Shown here piece after piece: positions 1 through 6,482 of a stretch of 64,000 nucleotides of DNA. The DNA is from Oribacterium parvum ACB1 (GTDB lineage Bacteria; Bacillota; Clostridia; Lachnospirales; Lachnospiraceae), in assembly GCF_000238055.2 (NCBI RefSeq), contig NZ_KE148312.1:1353501-1417500 (forward strand). The letters are read 5' to 3'. The stretch's first letter is position 1. Every line of letters starts with the position of its first letter. Under the pieces are notes generated by a model. It searched no databases. It saw only the letters and a list, made by a program, of their open reading frames with translations, and was not told where the DNA came from. The translations under genes were made by a program, and so were the position numbers.

Positions 1-1004
1 AGCATACGGATGACCCCTCTTCCGCCATTTTCGGAAAACTCAGTGCGGAGGATGAGGATAAGGCGGTGGGGGCCCTTAGTTCGTTTTTGGATCAGGATTC
101 TGCTTCCGGCTTAAGTGAAGAAGAAATTCAGGAAAATATCAGACTGATTGAGGCTCGATACAGACAAATCTTGGAAGGAAGCGGACTGGATGTGGAAGAT
201 ACAAAGCCGCATGTCGGAAAGGAAGCGGAAGAGATAAAAAAGACGGAAGAGCCGACCGATCCAACAGAGATTACAGACGACATGATTAAAAGCATTGAGG
301 CGGAACTGGCCAGAGATGCGCAAGGTAAGCAAAATCAGCCAGCAGGACAAGGCGTCCGTGAAGTCGAGTTCAATCTTCCGGGAGGAAGGCAGTCCGGAGC
401 GAGTAAAAATCATGGTGAACAAACTGTTCGCGAAGTGGGATTTGATTTTCCGGGTGAAAATAGGACAAGAGTAGCTAAAAATCCTGGCGAACAAACTATT
501 CGTGAAGTGGGATTTGATTTTCCGGAAGGAAATAGGACTACAGCAAATAGAGCTGCTGCTGGCCAAGGAATCCGTGATGTCGAGTTCGGCTTTCCCGGAG
601 GAAAACAATCCGGCGAAGTAAAGGCAGCAGGACATGGTGTTCGGGATGTTGAATTTAATCTTCCGGGAGGAAAACAATCCGGTGAAGCCAAAGCAGTAGG
701 GCAAGGCATTCGCGAAGTGGATTTCAATCTTCCGGGAGGAAGACGACTTGAAGCAGAGAAAAATCCACATGGACAGGGAATCCGTGAAGTGGAATTCGGC
801 TTTCCCGGAGGAATCTCGGGTGAAGACAAGCATTCAGAAGGACCGGGTATTCGAAAAGTGGAATTTGCATTTGCCGGAAAGCCAAAGGCGGAATCGGGAA
901 GAGAAAGCTTTAGCAGTGCAAAGGAAGAAACCGTGATGGTGGGCGGTAAAAGTATGAAGGTTCATTCCTGGATGTTCCCGAAAGAAAAGCATGAAGAGAA
1001 ATAG
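1..1004 (+). CDS. C-terminal part of a repeat-rich protein of unknown function (5' truncated)
   Basis: The frame is open from the first bases of the window without a stop, so the real start lies upstream; the GTG at 66 is only the first possible start inside the window. The visible part begins with an acidic helical stretch rich in Glu, then from about nucleotide 345 carries eight degenerate repeats of 22-24 residues built on G-Q-G-I-R-E-V-E-F-x-(L/F)-P-G-G followed by a Lys/Ser/Glu spacer. No membrane segment, catalytic motif or cell-wall anchor is visible. The repeats look like short linear motifs on a flexible tail. I do not recognise the family. A rho-independent terminator follows at 1076, so the gene is not cotranscribed with rplM. 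Confidence 0.7.
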   Translation, partial: HTDDPSSAIFGKLSAEDEDKAVGALSSFLDQDSASGLSEEEIQENIRLIEARYRQILEGSGLDVEDTKPHVGKEAEEIKKTEEPTDPTEITDDMIKSIEAELARDAQGKQNQPAGQGVREVEFNLPGGRQSGASKNHGEQTVREVGFDFPGENRTRVAKNPGEQTIREVGFDFPEGNRTTANRAAAGQGIRDVEFGFPGGKQSGEVKAAGHGVRDVEFNLPGGKQSGEAKAVGQGIREVDFNLPGGRRLEAEKNPHGQGIREVEFGFPGGISGEDKHSEGPGIRKVEFAFAGKPKAESGRESFSSAKEETVMVGGKSMKVHSWMFPKEKHEEK

Positions 1005-1075
1005 CCTCTCTTTTCGAGGGACAAATATCCTTTGGGAAATGAATTCCGACAGAACTGTTATTTTTAGCACAGTGT

Positions 1076-1108
1076 AAAAAATTCACCTTGGTATAGGGTG
1101 AATTTTTT
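1076..1108 (+). terminator. Rho-independent terminator after the repeat protein
   Basis: A perfect 12-bp stem (AAAAAATTCACC pairing with GGTGAATTTTTT) with a 9-nt loop ends in six T residues. It lies 72 nt after the stop of the repeat-rich gene and 97 nt before the rplM promoter. Because the stem is A-rich on its left side, it may also work in the opposite direction. Confidence 0.8.
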
Positions 1109-1204
1109 ATGTGTATGGAAATCCGGATATAGGATAGAGTTTTTTTCTGTATTGTAGGATGCGATATTATATAAATTGCAGGATGTGTTATTATACAAAT
1201 TCAT

Positions 1205-1233
1205 TTGACATAAGATAAAAAAAGGAGTAAAAT
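1205..1233 (+). promoter_or_regulatory. Sigma-A type promoter for rplM-rpsI
   Basis: TTGACA at 1205-1210 is a perfect -35 box, and TAAAAT at 1228-1233 is a near-consensus -10 box, with a 17-nt spacer. The predicted transcript starts near 1240, leaving a leader of about 150 nt before rplM. Confidence 0.75.
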
Positions 1234-1310
1234 TACAAAGCATTTTTGCAATGGGACAGGTAAATTATGCTCTTTTATACGTTTTACCGGTTCTGTGATT
1301 ACTTAAAGCA

Positions 1311-1377
1311 GGGCCTTAGGCCCGGGCTACATTAAATACTGAAATCAGTCCCTGACTGGACCAGAGTAAGTAGCCTA
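1311..1377 (+). ncRNA. Structured leader of the rplM-rpsI mRNA (L13-leader-like)
   Basis: Three helices are visible just before the rplM ribosome site. GGGCC/GGCCC encloses a 3-nt loop (1311-1323). GGGCTAC at 1324-1330 pairs with GTAGCCT at 1370-1376. Inside it, CAGTC/GACTG encloses a CCT loop (1346-1358). Firmicutes rplM operons are known to carry a structured L13 leader thought to allow autogenous control by ribosomal protein. The position fits, but membership of that family was not tested with a covariance model. Confidence 0.55.
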
Positions 1378-1393
1378 CACATAGGAGGTTGTT

Positions 1394-1822
1394 ATGAATT
1401 CTTACGTAGCAAAGGCTTCTACTATCGAAAGAAAGTGGTTCGTGGTAGATGCAGAGGGGAAGACACTCGGACGTCTTGCATCGGAAGTAGCATCCGTTCT
1501 TCGCGGAAAGAGAAAGCCGACTTTCACACCGTTCTTAGACTGTGGTGACTATGTAATCGTAGTGAATGCAGAGAAGATTCAGGTAACAGGAAAGAAGCTG
1601 GAGCAGAAGCTGTATCGCACCCATTCTCGTTATGTCGGTTCCATGAAGGAAACTTCTTTAAGAGATATGAGAGCCAACAAGCCTGAGCAGGTTATTGAAC
1701 TTGCAGTAAAGGGAATGCTTCCCAAGGGACCTTTAGGTAGACAGATGTACAAGAAACTTTTCGTGTATGCAGGCCCGGAGCACAAGCACCAGGCACAGCA
1801 ACCAGTTGCATTATCAATCTAA
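1394..1822 (+). CDS. rplM: Large-subunit ribosomal protein L13
   Basis: The 142-residue product has the expected length and carries the L13 hallmarks: the N-terminal region ending in [11 protein letters not shown], the R-G-K-x-K-P-x-F-T-P segment, the G-D-x-V-I-V-V-N-A region and the C-terminal M-L-P-K-G-P-L-G-R motif. A strong AGGAGG lies 8 nt before the ATG. It is a 50S assembly protein that binds 23S rRNA. rpsI follows after 14 nt, the usual conserved pairing, so both are cotranscribed from the promoter at 1205 and probably controlled through the structured leader. Confidence 0.98.
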   Translation: MNSYVAKASTIERKWFVVDAEGKTLGRLASEVASVLRGKRKPTFTPFLDCGDYVIVVNAEKIQVTGKKLEQKLYRTHSRYVGSMKETSLRDMRANKPEQVIELAVKGMLPKGPLGRQMYKKLFVYAGPEHKHQAQQPVALSI

Positions 1823-1836
1823 GGGAGGAATAGAGA

Positions 1837-2229
1837 ATGGCTACAAATAGAAACTACGGCACCGGTAGAAGAAAAAGCTCTGTAGCAAGAGTGTATATCA
1901 TGCCGGGTACAGGTAAGATTACCGTAAATAAGCGTTCCATTGATGAGTATTTCGGTTTGGAGACTTTGAAGACCATCGTTCGTCAGCCGCTTGTGGCTAC
2001 ACAGAACGAAGGCAAGATTGATGTACTTGTCAATGTATGTGGTGGCGGTACCACAGGTCAGGCCGGCGCTATCCGTCACGGTCTTTCTCGTGCACTTTGC
2101 GAGATGGACAGCGACTTCAGACCGGTTTTAAAGAGAGCAGGATTCCTTACAAGAGACTCTCGTATGAAGGAGAGAAAGAAGTACGGATTAAAGGCTGCAC
2201 GTCGTGCTCCGCAGTTTAGTAAGAGATAA
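1837..2229 (+). CDS. rpsI: Small-subunit ribosomal protein S9
   Basis: The 130-residue product shows the S9 N-terminal [12 protein letters not shown] block, the [14 protein letters not shown](L/I)-(S/A)-R-A-L core and the canonical basic C-terminus ending in S-K-R, which reaches the P site of the 30S subunit. GGGAGGAA precedes the ATG. The last 19 bp of the gene (from 2212) are unusual: they are repeated exactly at 2562 and 2912 and form the boundary of a 350-bp tandem repeat. The same 3' end also forms the left arm of a long imperfect inverted repeat whose right arm lies at about 2274-2300. Confidence 0.98.
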   Translation: MATNRNYGTGRRKSSVARVYIMPGTGKITVNKRSIDEYFGLETLKTIVRQPLVATQNEGKIDVLVNVCGGGTTGQAGAIRHGLSRALCEMDSDFRPVLKRAGFLTRDSRMKERKKYGLKAARRAPQFSKR

Positions 2230-2252
2230 GAAAAGACATATCAAGTATATGG

Positions 2253-2280
2253 GACTCCTCAAGAAATTGGGGAGTCTTTT
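2253..2280 (+). terminator. Terminator of the rplM-rpsI operon
   Basis: GACTCC at 2253-2258 and GGAGTC at 2271-2276 form the core stem, followed by TTTT. The flanks extend the pairing a long way: AGATAAGAAAAGAC on the left against GTCTTTTCTTATC on the right. The hairpin is repeated in the second 350-bp unit with only its loop region changed. Confidence 0.75.
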
Positions 2281-2290
2281 CTTATCCCTC

Positions 2291-2917
2291 TAAACTGCGG
2301 AACGGTTTGCCGTAAAGGCCCACAATTACTCGCTGGGAATATGCCAAAGGGCATATTCCCTTTACGCTCGTACAGTTCTCCAAGAGATAAGAAACGAATT
2401 CATATTCTATGGGTTCCCTGTGTATACGGGGGACCTTTTCTTTTTGCTTTTTTCAACTGACTTTCGTTTCTTATCTCCTTTCGCCCTGCGGAACGGTCTG
2501 CTAAAAGCAGATCGTTACTCGCTGAGAATATGCCAAAGGGAATATTCTCTTTACGCTCGTACAGTTTAGTAAGAGATAAGAAAAGACATATCAAGTATAT
2601 GGGACTCCTCATGCAACTGGGGAGTCTTTTCTTATCCCTCTAAACTGCGGAACTGTTCGCCGTAAAGGCTCACAGTTACTCGCTAGCAAGATGCCAAAGG
2701 GCATCTTGCTTATCCGCTCGTACAGTTCTCCAAGAGATAAGAAACGAATTCATATTCTATGGGTTCCCTGTGTATACGGGGGACCTTTTCTTTTTGCTTT
2801 TTTCAACTGACTTTCGTTTCTTATCTCCTTTCGCCCTACGGAACGGTCTGCTAAAAGCAGACCGTTACTCGCTGGGAATATGCCAAAGGGCATATTCCCT
2901 TCACGCTCGTACAGTTT
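2291..2917. repeat. Four copies of a hairpin module with compensatory changes
   Basis: A module of about 85 bp occurs at 2291-2377, 2486-2567, 2641-2727 and 2836-2917. It runs from CTGCGGAAC (CTACGGAAC in the fourth copy), through a first stem-loop, TTACTCGCT and a second stem-loop with loop AAAG, to CGCTCGTACAGTT. The second stem is GGGAATATGCC/GGCATATTCCC in copies 1 and 4, but AGCAAGATGCC/GGCATCTTGCT in copy 3, where three changes in one arm are matched by three complementary changes in the other. Copy 2 is GAGAATATGCC/GGAATATTCTC with one mismatch. In copies 2 and 4 the first stem-loop is AACGGTCTGC/GCAGACCGTT, with one G-U pair in copy 2. Pairing is therefore preserved while sequence drifts. 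Confidence 0.85.
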
Positions 2918-3159
2918 AGTAAGAGATAAGGAAAGACAACAATTATTTTTATATGAAATTTGCATATTTCAAGAGGATTCAGAAATTTGTTGTCGTTGAA
3001 AAAACTTCAGCAACCAAGAACAGCGTATGACTTTTTGTGGGGGCAATAACAGATTAGAAAATAAAAACGTAAAGCATGTTGATATTTTATTATTTTCGGC
3101 GCATAATAAGATTACAAGAAAATAAAAGAGGGAAAACTGTTTTTAGAGGAGAGCCACCT

Positions 3160-4311
3160 ATGAAAATACTCCGTATCACCGCACAAGGACTTCCGTTATT
3201 CAAAGAAAACTTGGATATTTGCTTTTATGCGCAGCAACGTGTTTGCGAAGAAGACAAAGATAGCCTTTACCGTTTGACGGATAACTACTATCTTCACTCT
3301 GCCTGTGCTTTCATTGGAATTAACGCATCAGGCAAAACATCGGTGTTAAAGGTCATTAGTTTGGCAATGAATATTGTGAAAAATGAGCCCATCAATCATG
3401 TGGAGGCAAAAAGCATTCTTGGCGGAACAAAGAAAGCTACAATCCGCACCTATTTTTATGATAAACGCAGTTATATCTGCTGTTTGGAAACTGTAATTGT
3501 AGCCAAAAAAGCGAAAACAGAGGAATGTGTGTATACGATTCTGTCTGAAAGCCTTTGGGAAAAGCCGATTGCAACCATTAGGTCGAAAAAGTATCTGACT
3601 GATTTTACAGGAATGAAGCCGGTAGAACAGCGCAATAGCGATGAAGCATACCTTTCTGATGATGTCAGCTTTATCATTGCACATAATAAAAAAGCGAATG
3701 ACTCAGTGGAAATATTCAGCTTGCTTTCCTATACGAATGTGAATGTGCTTCCATTTACCGAAGATATTCCGTTGGAGGTAATTGCATTTCTCGACTCGAC
3801 TATTGAAAAATTATGCTTTGAGAAGACAGAGGGAAAAACATTTATCCACTTGAAGTTTAAGGATGAAGAAGAGATTATCCTGAATAATGCGGCAGACCTT
3901 GAGCAGTATCTATCCTCCGGTACGATTAAGGGTATTATTACATTCTCGATGGTAAAGGAAGTTCTTCGTTCAGGAGGTTATCTTCTGGTAGATGAAATAG
4001 AGAATCATTTCAACAAGGAAATTGTAACGACCTTAATGCGCTTCTTTATGGATAGTAGACTAAACAAAGACGGCGGAACGCTTATTTTCACCACGCATTA
4101 TCCGGAACTGCTGGATGAATATGACCGAAACGATGGGATTTGCATTGTAAGAAACCGTAATGGTATTATAGCAGAAAATTTGAGCTATATATTGAAGCGT
4201 AATGATATTAAAAAGAGTGATGCCTACCAGAGTGGCTTCCTTGAGGGAACAACGCCGGCATATGAAGCGTATATCCGCTTGAAGAAAAGCCTAGCCGCTT
4301 CTATCCATTAA
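3160..4311 (+). CDS. AAA/ABC-class ATPase of an ATPase-nuclease gene pair (putative phage defence)
   Basis: I choose the ATG at 3160 (383 residues) because AGAGGAGA lies just upstream; the in-frame ATG at 3076 has no ribosome site. Walker A is G-I-N-A-S-G-K-T at residues 53-60, an ABC-type signature L-S-S-G-T-I-K-G lies near residue 250, Walker B is L-L-V-D-E-I-E around 275-281 and an H-loop T-T-H-Y lies near 311-314. This order matches SMC/ABC-like AAA_15/AAA_21 ATPases of the OLD, PARIS AriA and AbiL class, which partner small nuclease or effector proteins. The next gene starts 12 nt later. It lies directly after the repeat array behind rpsI. A role in defence is inferred from architecture and pairing; a DNA-repair ATPase is the main alternative. 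Confidence 0.7.
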   Translation: MKILRITAQGLPLFKENLDICFYAQQRVCEEDKDSLYRLTDNYYLHSACAFIGINASGKTSVLKVISLAMNIVKNEPINHVEAKSILGGTKKATIRTYFYDKRSYICCLETVIVAKKAKTEECVYTILSESLWEKPIATIRSKKYLTDFTGMKPVEQRNSDEAYLSDDVSFIIAHNKKANDSVEIFSLLSYTNVNVLPFTEDIPLEVIAFLDSTIEKLCFEKTEGKTFIHLKFKDEEEIILNNAADLEQYLSSGTIKGIITFSMVKEVLRSGGYLLVDEIENHFNKEIVTTLMRFFMDSRLNKDGGTLIFTTHYPELLDEYDRNDGICIVRNRNGIIAENLSYILKRNDIKKSDAYQSGFLEGTTPAYEAYIRLKKSLAASIH

Positions 4312-4323
4312 GGAGGAGGCAGA

Positions 4324-4842
4324 ATGGAATTAGCAAAGTATAAGGCGTGTATATGTGAAGGCTCTGCAGAAGGAGCTATTATCGACATATTGGTTGATAA
4401 TGATCTTCTGATTTTCAAAAGAGAAGAAATGCTGGAAGAATGTGTTATCCGTTGCAGAAGCGCTAAGCGATTTGAGGAGCGATACTTACGGAAGGGATTT
4501 GATGAGCGGATTTCTGTGATACGGATTTTGGATTCTCGTAGAGAGGGATTTCGATTGAGTAATGCATATGAGCAGAAAATTGACGTGGTAAATGTCATTA
4601 CTGCTCCAGAAATTGAAATGTTGATTATTCATACGGAAGAAGCATATGATCAATTTAAGCTTTCCGGAAAAAAACCAAGCGAATTTTGCAAGTCAAATCT
4701 TCGGATGCATGATGTGAAGTCGTATGATTTTGTGAAGCAGTATTTCAGTAACCCACAGCTCTTAGTGAAAGCCATAAAAGAGTATCGTAGAACAGTAAAT
4801 ATTCCCAAAGGAGAATACTGTTTGTCTGATTTACTGAGATGA
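4324..4842 (+). CDS. Small RloB/TOPRIM-like partner protein of the upstream ATPase
   Basis: The 172-residue product starts 12 nt after the ATPase stop with AGGAGGAGG just upstream of the ATG, so the two are cotranscribed. The N-terminus has C-E-G-S-A-E (Glu12, Glu16), like the first acidic motif of TOPRIM and RloB proteins. A hydrophobic strand then ends in R-I-L-D-S-R (Asp70), where TOPRIM proteins usually have a D-x-D. A-P-E-I-E-M-L-I-I at residues 94-102 resembles the N-P-x-F-E-x-W-L-L segment of RloB. AbiLii of the lactococcal AbiL system and AriB of PARIS pair comparable small proteins with an ATPase. The second acidic motif is degenerate, so nuclease activity is uncertain. Confidence 0.55.
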   Translation: MELAKYKACICEGSAEGAIIDILVDNDLLIFKREEMLEECVIRCRSAKRFEERYLRKGFDERISVIRILDSRREGFRLSNAYEQKIDVVNVITAPEIEMLIIHTEEAYDQFKLSGKKPSEFCKSNLRMHDVKSYDFVKQYFSNPQLLVKAIKEYRRTVNIPKGEYCLSDLLR

Positions 4843-4965
4843 GCTTGGAAAGGTTTTTGATACATAGACCGTGGCTCAAATGATCACTAAGAGGAATGGA
4901 TAACAGTTTACAGAAAACAGAATAGAATCATCTTTGATGTTGGAACGTTGTTGAGGAAAAGGCTT

Positions 4966-6309
4966 ATGGCAAAGGATGAGTATTTAATTACGGATAGACC
5001 GCTGAAAGCATTGACGATTTTTGCCATGCCGATGATTTTGGGCAGTTTCTTTCAGCAGGTTTATAACATGGCGGATTCCATTATCGTTGGTCGCTTTGTC
5101 GGGTCTTCCGCACTTGCCGCTGTCGGTGCCTGTGCAGCGCTGACCAATGTTTTCATTTGTGTGGCGCTTGGTGCCGGTGTCGGAGCCGGCGTTCTTGTCA
5201 GCCGCTATTTTGGGGCCAAAGAGTATGGGAAAATGAAAACGGTTGTGTCAACCTCTTTGCTTAGCTTTCTTGTTCTAAGTCTACTTCTTTCCGTCTTCGG
5301 TTTTTCTTTTTCCTACGCGATGATGGAAGCTTTGCAAACGCCTTCCGATATTCTTAGGACCTCGGTGCTGTATCTCAGAGTCTATTTTATCGGCTTTCCG
5401 TTCCTTTTTATGTACAATATTCTCTCCACCATGTTCACGTCTGTCGGAGAATCCAAAATTCCGCTTGGACTTTTGATTTTTTCCTCCATCTTAAATATTT
5501 TTCTGGATCTTTGGATGGTAAGAACGCTTGGCCTCGGCGTGTTTGGCGCAGCCCTTGCGACGCTTATCGCACAAGGCGTTTCCGCCGTACTCTCTCTTCT
5601 CCTATTCTTTTATCGAATAAAGCGCTATCAAAGCAGTTTTCAGTGTTTTGATACTAAAGAGCTGTCTTCCATGCTTCGAATTGCTGTTCCCTCCGTGCTT
5701 CAGCAATCCACGGTTTCCGTCGGGATGATGATTGTACAGTCGGTGGTCAATCCCTTCGGCACACAGGCACTGGCGGGGTATTCGGCAACGATGAGAGTGG
5801 AAAATGTTTTCTCTTTGATTTTTGTCTCTATCGGGAATGCCGTTTCACCGTTTGTTTCCCAGAATCTTGGTGCAAAGAAAATTCGTCGTATCAAAGAGGG
5901 CTATCATGCGGCACTTCTTCTCGATATCGTGTTTGCCGTTTTTGCCTTTCTGATTATTGAAACCCTGCACACAGAGATTTCTTCGCTGTTTCTCGGAAAA
6001 GACGGAACTGTTCTCGCCTATCAGGTGTCTTCCGATTATATGAGATGGCTCGGCTATTTTTTCCTCTTTATGGGAGTGAAAATGGCGACTGACGGCGTTC
6101 TTCGAGGACTTGGAATCATGCGGCCATTTCTCGTTGCTAACATGGTGAACCTTGCGATTCGCCTGTCCGTGGCCTTATCTATGGCACCTCGTTTCGGCAT
6201 TTCCTTTGTCTGGCTTGCCGTGCCCATAGGTTGGCTTGCCAATTTCCTGATTTCTTATTGTGCGCTGAAGAAAGCCTTTCCCGGTGAGTCCGGCTTATCC
6301 GCTCACTAG
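4966..6309 (+). CDS. MATE family multidrug/metabolite exporter
   Basis: The ATG at 4966 follows GAGGAAAAGG at a suitable distance and is preferred over the TTG at 4948. The 447-residue product has about twelve hydrophobic segments in two related halves. Typical MATE sequence is visible: P-M-I-L-G-S-F-F-Q-Q-V-Y-N-M-A-D-S-I-I-V-G-R-F-V-G near the N-terminus and the corresponding A-V-P-S-V-L-Q-Q-S segment opening the second half. Such proteins export drugs or organic cations by sodium or proton antiport. It stands alone between the ATPase/RloB-like pair and the ABC operon, with a terminator at 6419-6457. The substrate cannot be told. Confidence 0.92.
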   Translation: MAKDEYLITDRPLKALTIFAMPMILGSFFQQVYNMADSIIVGRFVGSSALAAVGACAALTNVFICVALGAGVGAGVLVSRYFGAKEYGKMKTVVSTSLLSFLVLSLLLSVFGFSFSYAMMEALQTPSDILRTSVLYLRVYFIGFPFLFMYNILSTMFTSVGESKIPLGLLIFSSILNIFLDLWMVRTLGLGVFGAALATLIAQGVSAVLSLLLFFYRIKRYQSSFQCFDTKELSSMLRIAVPSVLQQSTVSVGMMIVQSVVNPFGTQALAGYSATMRVENVFSLIFVSIGNAVSPFVSQNLGAKKIRRIKEGYHAALLLDIVFAVFAFLIIETLHTEISSLFLGKDGTVLAYQVSSDYMRWLGYFFLFMGVKMATDGVLRGLGIMRPFLVANMVNLAIRLSVALSMAPRFGISFVWLAVPIGWLANFLISYCALKKAFPGESGLSAH

Positions 6310-6418
6310 TGCAGTTTATACACCGACAAGATGCGAACCTATGCAAAATACTTATAAATTCCCTCGTCTATTCCTTTCTCTGATGTTGCCGGAAAAATAC
6401 AATGCAAATATTGTCATG

Positions 6419-6457
6419 AAAAAACAATTCCTATATAATCACTGGGAATTGTTTTTT
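6419..6457 (+). terminator. Terminator after the MATE gene
   Basis: A perfect 13-bp stem (AAAAAACAATTCC with GGAATTGTTTTTT) with a 13-nt loop ends in a T6 run. It lies 110 nt after the MATE stop and only 26 nt before the GTG start of the binding-protein gene. It could therefore also act as an attenuator for that gene if a promoter lies further upstream. Confidence 0.75.
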
Positions 6458-6482
6458 GTTTCAGGGAAAAGGAGGAAAAAGA

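Larger units (their letters stand above)
2212..2930 (+). repeat. Tandem array: two 350-bp units plus a partial third, anchored in the rpsI 3' end
   Basis: The 19-bp sequence at the end of rpsI (CAGTTTAGTAAGAGATAAG) recurs at 2562-2580 and 2912-2930, exactly 350 bp apart each time. Unit 1 is 2212-2561 and unit 2 is 2562-2911. Each unit is itself two related halves, of 161 bp (starting CAGTTTAGTAAGAG) and 189 bp (starting CAGTTCTCCAAGAG, at 2373 and 2723). Each half holds a terminator-like hairpin flanked by AAGAGATAAG and CTTATC-type inverted arms, followed by a hairpin module. No credible open reading frame is present; short reverse frames here are by-products of the repetition. Confidence 0.9.

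Noticed and set aside
111..833. Long minus-strand frames opposite the repeat-rich gene
   Set aside because: They are antisense by-products of the repeated coding sequence, without ribosome sites or recognisable domains.
2212..2930. CRISPR array or insertion sequence behind rpsI
   Set aside because: The 350-bp periodic units have no spacer logic and contain no transposase-like frame.
2400..2965. Short minus-strand frames in the tandem array
   Set aside because: Near-identical copies simply mirror the DNA repeat; no ribosome site or family signal.
3076..3159. Upstream ATG for the defence-like ATPase
   Set aside because: No ribosome site, and the extra 28 residues are unlike the family; the ATG at 3160 has AGAGGAGA.
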